Below, in pieces: positions 8,841 through 18,873 of a DNA stretch of 64,000 nt (position 1 is the stretch's first letter; each line of letters starts with the position of its first letter). The notes below the pieces were generated by a model. It was not told the origin of the DNA. It did no database searches and saw nothing but the letters and a program-made list of their open reading frames with translations. The stretch is taken from the NCBI GenBank assembly GCA_023227965.1, contig JALOCA010000014.1:1-64000 (forward strand), written 5' to 3'. Source of the stretch: Lentimicrobiaceae bacterium (lineage in GTDB: Bacteria > Bacteroidota > Bacteroidia > Bacteroidales > JALOCA01). A program made the translations under genes and the position numbers.

Positions 8841-9938
8841 ATGAGTCTTTCGTGTGGAATTGTGGGCTTGGCAAATACCGGCAAAACAACTTTATTTAAT
8901 TGCATTTCAAATACAAAAGCACAAACTTCGGCTTTTGCATTTAGTTCGTCAAAATCTAATATCGGAATCGTAAACGTGCCCGACAGCCGATTGTTTGCTA
9001 TTGATGCATTGATTCATTCAGCAAAAATTGTTCCTACAACCGTTGAAATTGTTGACATTCCTGGTTTGGCAAAGGGGTCGAGCAGGGGAGAAGGCGTAGG
9101 GAACAAATTCCTGGGCGACATACGGAATGTAGATGCCATCATCCATGTACTGCGGTGTTTTGAAGACCCTAACCTGCCGCATATCGAAGGCTCCGTTGAT
9201 CCTGTCCGTGATAAGGAACTGCTCGATTTTGAATTGCAGGTGAAAGACCTCGAATCGGTTGAGAAAAAGATAGCACGTTACGAAAAGCTTGTAAAAGCAG
9301 GCGATAAAGAGGCAAAGCATGTTCTCGAAGTTTTAACTATTTATAAAAACCACTTCGAGAATATGCAACCAGCCCGGACAGCACCAGTATCTGCCGAAGA
9401 CCGTAAACATGTTGCCGACCTGTTTTTACTTACCGACAAACCCGTTTTGTATGTTTGTAATGTGGATGAAGCATCTGCAGTTTCGGGAAATCGTTTTACT
9501 GAAAATGTTATTGCTGTGTTTGATGAAGAAAATGCCGACATCCTCATAATTGCTGCCGGAATGGAAGCGGAAATTGCCGAACTGGACGACGAAAACGACA
9601 GGCTTGATTTTCTGCACGAAGTGGGATTAACCGAGCCCGGGGTGAATAAACTGGTACGTTCGGCTTATCATTTGCTGAACCTGCAAACCTTTTTTACTGC
9701 CGGACCCAAAGAGGTGCGTGCATGGACAATAAAAAAAGGGATGACGGCTCCGCAGGCGTCGGGGGTTATACACAGCGACCTTGAAAGGGGTTTTATCAGG
9801 GCGGAAGTGATGAAATACAACGATTTTATTACCCTGAAATCGGAACATGCCTGCAGGGAAGCCGGCAAGCTATACGTGGAAGGGAAAAACTATGTAGTGG
9901 AGGATGGTGACATTCTCCATATACGGTTTAATGTCTGA
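8841..9938 (+). CDS. ychF: Obg-like ATPase YchF/OLA1
   Basis: A 365-residue P-loop protein of the YchF family, which hydrolyses ATP rather than GTP and associates with ribosomes. Visible motifs are G1 GLANTGKTTLFN (residues 9-20), G3 DIPGLAKGSSRGEGVGNKFL (about 73-92), the G4-region CNVDE (about 212), and a C-terminal TGS domain ending HSDLERGFIRAEV and YVVEDGDILHIRFNV. Family-typical length. It has its own promoter and stands alone. Confidence 0.96.
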   Translation: MSLSCGIVGLANTGKTTLFNCISNTKAQTSAFAFSSSKSNIGIVNVPDSRLFAIDALIHSAKIVPTTVEIVDIPGLAKGSSRGEGVGNKFLGDIRNVDAIIHVLRCFEDPNLPHIEGSVDPVRDKELLDFELQVKDLESVEKKIARYEKLVKAGDKEAKHVLEVLTIYKNHFENMQPARTAPVSAEDRKHVADLFLLTDKPVLYVCNVDEASAVSGNRFTENVIAVFDEENADILIIAAGMEAEIAELDDENDRLDFLHEVGLTEPGVNKLVRSAYHLLNLQTFFTAGPKEVRAWTIKKGMTAPQASGVIHSDLERGFIRAEVMKYNDFITLKSEHACREAGKLYVEGKNYVVEDGDILHIRFNV

Positions 9939-10157
9939 TGTGGACAAATGCTATCCCTTGTAGCGGTCGCCCGGCTTAACCGGGAAAACACATCCCAATT
10001 CAGTCTCAGCTAAAGTATTGCCTATTATTATCGCTTTAAGCAATTAGCGTTTGTGCAAAGACATGTTCGTTTTCGTACGTAGTTTTTATTCTCTTCGAAC
10101 ATTATTTTATCAGCTAATTAATGAACTGTTTATAAAATTCATTAATACAGTAATTTG

Positions 10158-10165
10158 TATTTTTG
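10158..10165 (+). promoter_or_regulatory. -7 promoter box upstream of the broken permease gene
   Basis: TATTTTTG fits the TAnnTTTG consensus and lies 38 bases before the ATG of the permease pseudogene. No clear TTG is seen at the expected -33 distance. The rest of 9939-10203 holds only a small CCCGG/CCGGG hairpin (9971-9985). Confidence 0.4.
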
Positions 10166-10203
10166 GTACGATTAATACTTTTCTGGATTGAAATGGTAAG
10201 ATT

Positions 10204-11157
10204 ATGTTCAGAAATTATTTTAAAATAGCCCTGCGCAACATTCTTAGGCAAAGAATTTATTCTATCATAAATGTGATTGGATTAGCTACCGGATTGCCTA
10301 TTTTTATCCTGATCATGCTGTTTATAAACGACCAGCGGCAATACGATAAGTTCAATAAAAATTACAATCAGATTTACCGTCTCGATTATTCGGATTGGAG
10401 CCTTTTGGGTACGGCTTACGTGGATGATATTCTCCGGGATTTTCCGCAAGTGCAAAAGGAGCACGGACTGCTTTCAATAATCCTGTGATTAAATACAACG
10501 ATAAACGCATACGGGTGAATGATTTCCTTTTTGCTGATTCGTCTGTTTTCGACATTTTTTCTTTTTCGTTTATCCTTGGTAATCCTAAAACAGCGCTAAC
10601 CGACTCTTTTACCATCGTCATCACCGAAAGTACCGCGCAGTTGTTTTTCGGAAACGAAAATCCTATAGGTAAAATGTTGCGTTACAACGATCAGTATAAT
10701 TTCCGGGTAACCGGCGTGATAAAAGATGTTAATCATTTTCACCTTTCGGTCAATGCGTTGGCATCTTTTACCAGTTTGCCGATCGTATATAATAACAAAG
10801 ATTTTTTAAAAGTCCGTGGCAATTGGAACTATCCGACATATTTTCTTATTCCCGGCAAGTTTGATATCAAAGCATTTGATCGTAAAATCAATTCGTATTA
10901 TAAAACCCAGGATGATTGGAAAAACGATGAGCCTCAATTTCACCAAGTTAGTATTGATTGCTACAGTTATTGCCTGGCCTGTGGCGTGGTTTTCCATGGA
11001 TAAATGGTTGCAGGGTTTTGCTTTCCGCATACAAATATCCATGTGGGCTTTCATCGCCGCTTTTTTGATTGCATGGTTTATTGCTCTTTTCACGGTGAGC
11101 TACCATGCCCTGAAAGTGGCAAATACCAATCCGGCTGAAGCGCTTAAGTATGAGTAA
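10204..11157 (+). pseudogene. FtsX/MacB-type ABC transporter permease, frameshifted and internally deleted
   Basis: The N-terminal frame (10204 on) gives MFRNYFKIALRNILRQR followed by a membrane helix, the normal start of a MacB-type permease. At about 10455 the reading shifts to another frame, where GARTAFNNPVIKYND continues the periplasmic domain to about 10935. Then the frame changes again and the sequence jumps to the last FtsX part, FTKLVLIATVIAWPVAW through a final helix to NTNPAEALKYE at 11154. Intact relatives have close to 800 residues; only about 315 remain, so roughly the middle half is missing. Two lesions make this a clear pseudogene. Intact members export peptides or lipoprotein-linked substrates. 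Confidence 0.88.
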
Positions 11158-11225
11158 ATGTTTTACTTCCGACTCGAGATTAATCATAATTGGTTAAATA
11201 TCCGGCAATATGGATATAGCCGGGT

Positions 11226-13610
11226 TTATGGCGTGTCGAGAGAAAAATGGAAGGTTGTTCCTGCACCCTGCCGACTGCTTACCCAAAGGGTGTTGTTGTG
11301 TTTTTCGATAAATTCTTTGCACAGGATAAGCCCCAGTCCGCTTCCTTTTTCGTTGGCAGTACCTTCGGTACGTGCCTTACGGGCAATATTGAACAGGTCG
11401 TTTACAGTTTCTTCATCCATCCCAATTCCATTATCTTTCACACGAATTTCTACTTTATTGTTTCCGGTATTTTGACATTCAAGAATTATTTCCGATTTGG
11501 GGTACGAAAACTTGATGGCATTCGATACCAGATTGCGAATTATGGTTTGCAGCATACGTTCGTCGGCAAGAACAATTGTTCCAGACTGAATAAGAGAAAC
11601 TAATTTGATATTTTTTGGGGTAGTCTGTACATCCAGCAAAACAAAGGCTTCTCTTACTAAGATAGCAATATCTAAGCTGACGGGATTATACACAATATTT
11701 CCGCGTTGTATATTTGCCCATTCGAGTAAATTTAGCAGTAATTTATACGTGTTGTCAGCCGTATCCCTGATGCTTTTCAGGAAAGTTTTCATTTCATCCG
11801 GATCGGTTTCTTCGAAATCTTCATATAGCAAATCAGCCAGTCCTTTAATGGATTGGAATGGGCTTCGCAGGTCGTGGGCAATTATTGAAAAGAATTTATC
11901 CTTGGTGGCGTTGGCTTCCTGTAATTCTTTGGAATATTTTTTAATTTGTTCTTCCTGCTTTTTACGGATGGTAATATCCCTGAAAATACCGAATGTCCCG
12001 ATAAATTGTTTGTTGTTGTCGTATTGCGGAGTGGCTGTTACCAAAATGACTTTTTCTTCGCCAAGCTCGCTTTTAATTTTTAATTCGTAGCTGTCTTTTC
12101 CGCCGACAGATCTGTGGTTGGTTTGCGATTTAACAAATGATATTTGTTCTTTATCAATAAAGTCTAAAATGCTTCTGCCGATTAACTTCCCCTTTTCTAC
12201 GTCAAAAATTGCTTCAGCCATGGGATTAGTAAAAACAAATATTTCGTTTGTGTTTACTATTCCTACTCCTTCACCCATTGATACAATCAGGGTTTTATAC
12301 TGTTCTTCGCTTTTTTTGAGGGCAATTTCGGAAAACCTGCGCTGGAAGGCTATTGCACATTGGTTTGTAAAGGCTTCTATTGTTTTAACTGGAAGAATTT
12401 CATCTTTTTTTACAACAAGTGTTAAATTGCCGTACAATTCGTTATGCCATGCAATTCCAACACGATATACATCGGTTACCTCGACGACTCTGTTCAAAAT
12501 CCTTATTACTTTGTCGGGTAAATGAAAGAATGTAGTATTTTGGATGTTACTTTCCAACTTAAAAACCTTTGCGGTTAATAAATGGGCATACGCTTTGGGG
12601 TGAGCATTAAGGTCAACGGTAAAATCCGGAAGGTAATTTTTTATAAGATCAAAATATTCCTGTACTTTGGGAGTACCTGTAGTGTACACTTCATTAGTTA
12701 ATATACCGGTTTTTGCATCGAATGAGTTGGCTGCAATAAAATAATTGGGAAATAAAAGGCTTATCCGGTTACAAATGTAGGAATAGATATTATCGGTACT
12801 GCTCATGGCAACAAAACCTGTAGCTGATTCGGAGAGAAATTCAATGTTTCGGTATTGTTGTTTTACTTTTTCTTCGATGGCTTTTCGTCGGCTTATATCG
12901 TGCATGGTTCCTTCGGTACCTATGATATTATTCTCGCTGTCTTTGATCCAATGCGAGTTTAAGGATACCCAAATTACGGAATTATCTTTGCGCTTAAACT
13001 GTATTTCATATTCTATCAACATTTCTTTTTTTTGAAGAAGGTTAATATATATGTCTCTGTCTTCAGGGTTGTAATAAAACTGCGAAACCGGTGTTCCTAT
13101 GAGTTCTTCCCGTGAGTAACCTGCAAAAAGGGTAACAGACGGGCTGATTTCGGTTATGATATTTTCCATATCAACCTGGAAAAAGACGATTAGCAGATTA
13201 TTAAATATTTTTTCAAACTTTTCCTGGCTCTGCATTATCTCTTCCTCCATTTTCTTACGGAGCGTAATCTCACGAATAATAATAATATGCCCTGTAAATT
13301 GCGCGGAGTCATTAAAAATAGGATGGCAACTTATTTCAGAGATGAACTCGCTACCATCCTTTTTTATCAGAAAAAACTCAATTGTTGTAGAGCATGTTTC
13401 TGTGTTGGCAATATTAAATTTCTCGGCAAAATAGTTTTTATGCGAATCTACAACGAAGCTGAGCAGGTATTTACCAACTATTTCTTCTTTATTGGTATAA
13501 TCAAATAACTGAACGGTTTTTGAGTTACATTCGGTTATTTTGCCTTCAGCATTTATAATAAGCATGGCTTCGGGCGAAATATGAAAAATTTCTTCGTAAT
13601 TCATCAGCAT
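11226..13610 (-). CDS. Multi-PAS sensor histidine kinase
   Basis: A 794-residue cytosolic hybrid sensor without receiver domain and with no membrane segments. Order seen: PAS 1 (about 5-115), PAS 2 with C-terminal PAC (about 130-250), a GAF-like region (about 270-430), PAS 3 (about 440-560), a HisKA helix pair with the phospho-acceptor in FFSIIAHDLRSPFQSIKG (about 577-594) and a HATPase_c domain with N-box NLVSNAIKFS, G1 DNGIGMD and G2 GSGLGL (about 680-790). ATG codons at 13610 and 13604 are both possible starts. No response regulator is adjacent, so its partner and signal are unknown. It is convergent with the broken permease gene. Confidence 0.92.
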   Translation of the reverse strand: MLMNYEEIFHISPEAMLIINAEGKITECNSKTVQLFDYTNKEEIVGKYLLSFVVDSHKNYFAEKFNIANTETCSTTIEFFLIKKDGSEFISEISCHPIFNDSAQFTGHIIIIREITLRKKMEEEIMQSQEKFEKIFNNLLIVFFQVDMENIITEISPSVTLFAGYSREELIGTPVSQFYYNPEDRDIYINLLQKKEMLIEYEIQFKRKDNSVIWVSLNSHWIKDSENNIIGTEGTMHDISRRKAIEEKVKQQYRNIEFLSESATGFVAMSSTDNIYSYICNRISLLFPNYFIAANSFDAKTGILTNEVYTTGTPKVQEYFDLIKNYLPDFTVDLNAHPKAYAHLLTAKVFKLESNIQNTTFFHLPDKVIRILNRVVEVTDVYRVGIAWHNELYGNLTLVVKKDEILPVKTIEAFTNQCAIAFQRRFSEIALKKSEEQYKTLIVSMGEGVGIVNTNEIFVFTNPMAEAIFDVEKGKLIGRSILDFIDKEQISFVKSQTNHRSVGGKDSYELKIKSELGEEKVILVTATPQYDNNKQFIGTFGIFRDITIRKKQEEQIKKYSKELQEANATKDKFFSIIAHDLRSPFQSIKGLADLLYEDFEETDPDEMKTFLKSIRDTADNTYKLLLNLLEWANIQRGNIVYNPVSLDIAILVREAFVLLDVQTTPKNIKLVSLIQSGTIVLADERMLQTIIRNLVSNAIKFSYPKSEIILECQNTGNNKVEIRVKDNGIGMDEETVNDLFNIARKARTEGTANEKGSGLGLILCKEFIEKHNNTLWVSSRQGAGTTFHFSLDTP

Positions 13611-13700
13611 ATAATTTTATTTACTAATGGCCAGATACCCGGGAAAGAAGAGGATACTTTGCCTTTTTAGGCAGGGCTGAACCAAGGTATAAAGATACAA

Positions 13701-13731
13701 AAAAATACCTGAAAGTTCTTCAGGTATTTTT
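13701..13731 (-). terminator. Intrinsic terminator after the aminotransferase gene
   Basis: AAAAATACCTGAA (13701-13713) pairs with TTCAGGTATTTTT (13719-13731) around a 5-base loop. On the minus strand the stem ends in a T-run, 5 bases beyond the aminotransferase stop codon and upstream of the histidine kinase gene. Confidence 0.8.
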
Positions 13732-13735
13732 CTTA

Positions 13736-15058
13736 TTAATTGATGGGATGATGTTCCTTGAATTTTTTCAAACGAAATTCCAGGTCGGGAAATTGGTTAC
13801 GCTGTACCAGGGAAACACAGGCGCGAAGTCCTTCAGTATGTTCGCTTCCGGTAATGGCAAGCGAAATGGCGCTGATGCCATAATAAAGCAATTCTTCAAT
13901 CAGTTGCGCTCCGGTCATTCCGGGATAGGAAATGGTAAAATAGAAACCATCGGCAATGGGGTATCCATTATCTTTGTCGTACACAATGGTGAACCCGTTA
14001 TCGGTGAATAATTGTTTCATGATATGGGCTTTTTCGCCGTATTCTTTAACACTGTCAACAAAATTTAACTTCCCGTCGTTGGCGGCTTTAAACATGGCGG
14101 CGAGCGCATATTGCGGCGAATGGGAAGTGCCAGAACTTAATGCATATACAGTACCATATATCATGGCTTTTCCGAAGACGTCGAACGAATAATATTGCAA
14201 TAACTTGGGAAAACGGGAGTGAAATAAATGGTCGGAAATTGCCATAATGCCGATACGCTGTCCGGCATAACTAAATGCTTTGGAACTGGAAATAAAAAGT
14301 ATGTAGTTGTCTGTGTAATTAGCTACCGAAGGCTGGTAAGGCGGTTGTCCGGGATGTGAATAATCTTTCCGGAAATCCATCGCAAAGTAAGCAAGGTCTT
14401 CCAGTACAACGATGTTGTATTTTGTTGCCAGTTCACCAATGGTGCGCAATTCTTCGTCGGTAAAACAAATCCAGGAGGGATTATTGGGGTTGGAGTACAG
14501 CATGGAATGGATATTCCCTTTGCAAAAATACGATTCCAGTTTTTCGCGCAGTTTTTTGCCCCTGTAATTATACACGTCGAAGCTTTCATATTTAAGACCT
14601 AATACATGGTGCTGCTGTTTGTGTACGGGAAAACCGGGGTCAATGAACAGGGTAGTATCTCTGCCCTCATGTATCCGTGAAAGGGTAAGAAAGGAAGCAA
14701 ATCCTGCCTGCATGGAGCCTACCGTGGGGATGCAACCTTCGGGACTAACATTGATGTTAATAAACATTTTAATAAACAGCGAAGCCTCTTCTTTCAATTC
14801 GGGTATGCCTTCAATGTCGGGGTAGATGGCGGCAATTCCTGTTTTTAGGGCTTTTATTTCTGCATCAATGCCTATTTGCGATGGCGGAAGCCCCGGAACT
14901 CCCATTTCCATTCGCACAAAACGTTCTCCAGTTTCGTTTTCGATACAATTGATGAGCTTTTTAATTTCACGGATGGAAGCTTTTTCTACTTTACCATTCA
15001 AATTTAATTCTTTGATTATACGGCTGACAGCCTCGTAATTTATGGGTGTATCTTTCAT
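13736..15058 (-). CDS. PLP-dependent aminotransferase, class I/II
   Basis: A 440-residue fold-type I aminotransferase. Seen are YSNPNNPSWICFTDEEL (about 188-204, the NPxNP substrate loop), VVLEDLAYFAMDF with the PLP-ring aspartate (about 217-229), and SSSKAFSYAGQRIGIM (about 258-273) containing the Schiff-base lysine K261-262 region and the phosphate-binding arginine. The substrate cannot be read from sequence; the long N-terminal part (MGVPGLPPS) resembles a Bacteroidota group of unassigned aminotransferases. It is followed by a strong terminator and stands as a single gene. Confidence 0.88.
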   Translation of the reverse strand: MKDTPINYEAVSRIIKELNLNGKVEKASIREIKKLINCIENETGERFVRMEMGVPGLPPSQIGIDAEIKALKTGIAAIYPDIEGIPELKEEASLFIKMFININVSPEGCIPTVGSMQAGFASFLTLSRIHEGRDTTLFIDPGFPVHKQQHHVLGLKYESFDVYNYRGKKLREKLESYFCKGNIHSMLYSNPNNPSWICFTDEELRTIGELATKYNIVVLEDLAYFAMDFRKDYSHPGQPPYQPSVANYTDNYILFISSSKAFSYAGQRIGIMAISDHLFHSRFPKLLQYYSFDVFGKAMIYGTVYALSSGTSHSPQYALAAMFKAANDGKLNFVDSVKEYGEKAHIMKQLFTDNGFTIVYDKDNGYPIADGFYFTISYPGMTGAQLIEELLYYGISAISLAITGSEHTEGLRACVSLVQRNQFPDLEFRLKKFKEHHPIN

Positions 15059-15153
15059 TTTATAATATATAAATCATTAAAAATCCATCAGTTTCTGTAA
15101 CAAAACTTCATGGGTCAAACTTATTAGAATTATTTTGAAATAACAAAAAATAT

Positions 15154-16017
15154 TTAACGGCAGCCGTTGTGTGCCTGAACAATGTGCAATACCTGGGTGG
15201 GATTGGGTTTGTGATGACGGGTCAAAAAGCTATAAGCGCCATAGACGAGAGCTGTTCCGCCTCCCACTGTAAGGAAAATCTGTTTATCAAAATTATTTGC
15301 AACTATGATGGCAATGGCAGTAACAAAAATTGCAGGAAGGGCTATCCGTTCAATTTTTTTATGATACCTGTTGGTTCTGAATTTCATTGCCATATCGTAA
15401 GCCTTCGGACAATCTTTAAGATATTTGGTGGCAAATTCCTGAAAATTAGTGATGCGAACCAATTGAAAAGTATCCGGCGCAACGGTAACAAAATAATGAT
15501 AATCGTTGCGATAACGATGTCGGCTTTCGTCTTCTGTAATCATGGTATTACGGTAGCCCAAATTTTTGGGATCGGAGGTAATAAATTCCACATCTTCGTA
15601 AATATGCGGGAGATTACGACAAAAGTAAAAGCTCATTTTGCCGTTATTTACTTTTTCGGCAAATACATAGTTGTTTTCATCAATCTTTACCGAACGGTAA
15701 TATTTCCCATCTTGCGAAAAACCGAAAATACGACTTGCCGGGTAAATACGTTCGGTTTCATATTCTGCAAGAAACTGATCAGTGAAGTTTTTCCGATAAA
15801 GTGCATAACGGATCAGATTGTCGTCGGGCGAAAGATAAATAGTCGTTTTGACGTAATCTTCAAATAAGGGGTTGGTGAGATCGGGAGCAACAACCACCTT
15901 GGTAGTATCTTTTGCAGGGGTGTTACCTTCATTTTTATCATAAATCTCCACTACCTGCGCCTTGCCGAATAGAGACACCAGTAACAACAAAAAGAAAATA
16001 AAAAGCTTACTTTTCAT
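15154..16017 (-). CDS. Exported protein of unknown function with C-terminal membrane helices
   Basis: I place the start at 16017, where MKSKLFIFFLLLLVSLFGKAQ is a good signal peptide cleaved after KAQ; an upstream ATG at 16110 would add 31 residues ahead of it. The product is 287 residues. The middle part is soluble and contains EYETERIYPASRIFGFSQDGKYYR. Two hydrophobic segments near the C-terminus (about 222-240 and 243-262) suggest membrane anchoring. I do not recognise the family. Gene is on the same strand as the GH2/GH92 genes upstream but 248 bases from them. Confidence 0.7.
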   Translation of the reverse strand: MKSKLFIFFLLLLVSLFGKAQVVEIYDKNEGNTPAKDTTKVVVAPDLTNPLFEDYVKTTIYLSPDDNLIRYALYRKNFTDQFLAEYETERIYPASRIFGFSQDGKYYRSVKIDENNYVFAEKVNNGKMSFYFCRNLPHIYEDVEFITSDPKNLGYRNTMITEDESRHRYRNDYHYFVTVAPDTFQLVRITNFQEFATKYLKDCPKAYDMAMKFRTNRYHKKIERIALPAIFVTAIAIIVANNFDKQIFLTVGGGTALVYGAYSFLTRHHKPNPTQVLHIVQAHNGCR

Positions 16018-16163
16018 CCGAAAATAATTTGTTATTAATATGCCGGATGGAGCTCGCATGTTATTATTTTCATGCAGGTTTGTGTTTTTATATAAACATG
16101 CTCGGTTCATAAAAATTTAATTTGTTTAGCAAATATCTCATTCTTCTTTTCTTCTATTAAAAA

Positions 16164-16245
16164 CCTTTGAGACCTTTGTGAAAACCGCTACTGTGCTTTG
16201 TGGTTAAATTTTAAAATATTGAAACACAAAGTTCGCAAAGAATAA
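16164..16245. repeat. Imperfect inverted repeat with CTTTGTG/CACAAAG arms
   Basis: The gap between the exported protein and the GH2 gene holds CTTTGTGGTTAAA (16196-16208) facing ACACAAAGTTCGCAAAG (16224-16240), with a further copy CCTTTGTGAAAA just upstream (16173 on). Such 'cctttgtg...cacaaagg' repeats recur between genes in many Bacteroidota genomes. It could fold as a hairpin, but no T-run follows, so I list it as a repeat rather than a terminator. Confidence 0.45.
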
Positions 16246-16265
16246 AAATTCAGCACCTTTATTTT

Positions 16266-18809
16266 CTAATAACTACTAAAAACAGATGCAATTTTAATCT
16301 TTTTATCTATATTTTCTATCATATCTTGGGTGTGATAGGTAATAATGATTTCTTCGCCGGGCAAAATATCAAAATAATTATCCGAAAAGAATCCCTTTCC
16401 CTTCGAAAGAGAAAGAAAAGCATTCTTTACCAAATTCTTCGATTTCAATTTAATTTGAAAACCGTCGCCATGGGGCACTATTGTATAGCTTATCTCCGGG
16501 TTGGGCAGGTTAAGTTTCTTTATAGGAAGGAAATAAAAGATATTTTTTGCAATTACTGCATCGTCGTTGGAAAGGTTTGCCTGTAATAAAATGTTATTTT
16601 TTAAGCTGCTATCAATATATTCGTCTGCACTGAAAGTAAAGAGTATTTTGCTGCTGTTTGCCGGAACATTCACCTGCTGAATGATTTTTTTATAAACCTT
16701 TCCGTCGAAATCCATTAGTTTCAGTTCCAGTTTTGCAGGTAAATCCTGTAAGCGGTCGGAAACGGCATACACATTCACTTTTCCGCCTTCTTCTACGGTA
16801 GAAAGAATCACATTCTCATAGGTTTTCTTTGCAAAATAATGTAATGCTTTCCATCTCCCCAAATAGTCAACGGACGACCAGGAAACCACTGGCCAACAGT
16901 CATTCAACTGCCAGTAAAGCGTTCCCATGCAGTAAGGTTTTGCCCGGCGGTGAGCTTCTATTGCAGTACGCATTCCTTCTGCCTGCAAAAGCTGGCTCAC
17001 ATAGGTATAACTCTCAAAATCTTTAGGCTGACGGTAGTCGCGTTCCAGGTAAGTTTGTATGGTTTCAAATCCTGTCTGATGTTTCTGATGTACTTTTAAT
17101 ACATCAGAATACAAAAAACGATCTGTCGGCGATGTGAAAGAATCAATGGTTTGCATGCTTGGGAATCCCTGGAAACCATATTCCGACATAAAATGCCCTA
17201 TCTTTTTTCTGTAAACACTGAAGGGTTCCATTCCCCACCAAACACCCCAGTAATGACTGTCGTCGTGCGTCAAGCTTTCTTTCCGGCCCCAGCCGTAAGT
17301 AGGAGAGGAGGGATGGTAATACCTTCCGGAATCAAACTCGTAAACCAGTGCCGGAAGCATTTCTTCAAATATCTTCTGATAGTTATGCCAGATATTTGCC
17401 GAGTCTTTCTTCGAGTAACGGTACTGTTTTTGCCAACCCCAGTTGTGCCAGCCTTCGCTCATCTCGTTGTTGCCACACCAAAGTGCCAGGCAGGGATGAT
17501 TTCTTAGTCTTGTGATGTTGTCAATGGCTTCGGCTTTCACATTTTCCACAAAAGCACTGTCGCCCGGATACATACTACAGGCAAACATAAAATCCTGCCA
17601 CACAAGGATGCCGTTTTCGTCGCAGAGATTGTAGAATTCATCATTTTCGTAAATGCCACCACCCCACACGCGAAGCATATTCATGTTTGCTTGCTTCGCA
17701 GATTGAATGATTCGTGAATAAGTTTCTTTTCCGGTACGGGCTAAAAAATTATCCGAGGGGATATAATTGGCACCTTTCATAAAAATAGGAACACCATTTA
17801 ACTGCACATAAAATCCGTTTCCTGTGCTATCCGTTTGCCGGATGATTTCCAGCTTGCGAAGCCCGGTTCTGATAACGGTATCCTGCCTTTCTGTGGTAGT
17901 TTTATTTAATGTAATTTGAATATTGTAAAGAAAAGGTTTCCCCAAACCGTTAGTCCACCATAGTTTGGGGCTGTGAATCAGAAAGGAAATACTCTTTTCA
18001 TTGATTCCGGGGAAAAGTTTTACTGATGTTTCTGAATATACTTCTCCAGAAACGGTATCAGAAATTTTAATGGTGATATTTTGTTCTTGAGTAGATTCAA
18101 TTTCAAGATTGGCATTTAATATTGCAGAATCAGGAGTAAGTTTTTGTTGTTGGATTTGCGCCTGGCGTAAAACGAAATCATTCCATGCAAACAGGTAAAC
18201 TGGTTTCCAGACACCTGTGGTAACCAGACGTGGTCCCCAGTCCCATCCGAAATGATAAGCAGCTTTGCGGGTAAAAACCTTTTCATCTCCCGGAAGGGTG
18301 TAAGGAAGTTTCATGGCTTTTAGTTTTCCCAGCCTTACCGGCGAAGAAAAACGGATAAAGATGGTATTGGTGCCTTTCTTTAGCCGTTTGGTTACGTTTT
18401 CGCTCCAGGTACAAAACATATTATCTGCCTGAAGCAATGGAATCCCGTTCAGCATCATACTGGCATAGGTATCCAGTCCTTCAAACACCAATTCGATATG
18501 CTGAAAATTAAGCATGGTGCTGTCAACAACAAAACTACATTGGTATTCCCAGTCTTCGTTTTCTATCCATTGAACCTTCTTTTCATTCTCACCAAAGAAA
18601 GGATCTTCAATCTGCTTATTATTCAACAAATCTGTATGTACACAACCGGGGACAGTAGCTTGCAGCCATTTGCTTCCGCCAGCGCGTTTAAACTGCCAGT
18701 GCTGGTTTAACTCTGTTTTTTTTACAAAAGGATTTTCCTTTTGGGCAAAGGCTTGTCCAAACAACAAAGTGAGAATAAGCGGAAGTGCAAGGTTTCTAAG
18801 ACTATTCAA
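16266..18809 (-). CDS. Exported GH2 beta-mannosidase
   Basis: An 847-residue glycoside hydrolase of family 2, beta-mannosidase type. A signal peptide covers residues 1-22 (LILTLLFGQAFAQ). The N-terminal sugar-binding domain has QWKRAGG-like FKRAGGSKWLQATVPGCVHTDLL; an immunoglobulin-like domain and the TIM barrel follow. The acid/base glutamate is in WCGNNEMSEGWHNWG (about 444-458) and the nucleophile is probably the glutamate of SEYGFQGFPS (about 541-550). It releases beta-linked mannose at non-reducing ends, probably in the periplasm. It lies next to a GH92 alpha-mannosidase on the same strand, suggesting joint breakdown of mannose-containing glycans such as N-glycans; no SusC/D pair is present in the window. 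Confidence 0.9.
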   Translation of the reverse strand: MNSLRNLALPLILTLLFGQAFAQKENPFVKKTELNQHWQFKRAGGSKWLQATVPGCVHTDLLNNKQIEDPFFGENEKKVQWIENEDWEYQCSFVVDSTMLNFQHIELVFEGLDTYASMMLNGIPLLQADNMFCTWSENVTKRLKKGTNTIFIRFSSPVRLGKLKAMKLPYTLPGDEKVFTRKAAYHFGWDWGPRLVTTGVWKPVYLFAWNDFVLRQAQIQQQKLTPDSAILNANLEIESTQEQNITIKISDTVSGEVYSETSVKLFPGINEKSISFLIHSPKLWWTNGLGKPFLYNIQITLNKTTTERQDTVIRTGLRKLEIIRQTDSTGNGFYVQLNGVPIFMKGANYIPSDNFLARTGKETYSRIIQSAKQANMNMLRVWGGGIYENDEFYNLCDENGILVWQDFMFACSMYPGDSAFVENVKAEAIDNITRLRNHPCLALWCGNNEMSEGWHNWGWQKQYRYSKKDSANIWHNYQKIFEEMLPALVYEFDSGRYYHPSSPTYGWGRKESLTHDDSHYWGVWWGMEPFSVYRKKIGHFMSEYGFQGFPSMQTIDSFTSPTDRFLYSDVLKVHQKHQTGFETIQTYLERDYRQPKDFESYTYVSQLLQAEGMRTAIEAHRRAKPYCMGTLYWQLNDCWPVVSWSSVDYLGRWKALHYFAKKTYENVILSTVEEGGKVNVYAVSDRLQDLPAKLELKLMDFDGKVYKKIIQQVNVPANSSKILFTFSADEYIDSSLKNNILLQANLSNDDAVIAKNIFYFLPIKKLNLPNPEISYTIVPHGDGFQIKLKSKNLVKNAFLSLSKGKGFFSDNYFDILPGEEIIITYHTQDMIENIDKKIKIASVFSSY

Positions 18810-18873
18810 TTTGTAAAAATATAGATAAATTATTGATTTTTAAATTTGAAATAAATATTCAGGGTTAATCATT

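Noticed and set aside
10948..11187. 79-codon minus-strand frame over the permease remnant
   Set aside because: It is antisense to the clear FtsX C-terminal sequence.
11605..12090. 161-codon plus-strand frame opposite the multi-PAS kinase
   Set aside because: Antisense to well-conserved kinase domains and serine/leucine-rich as expected from a shadow frame.
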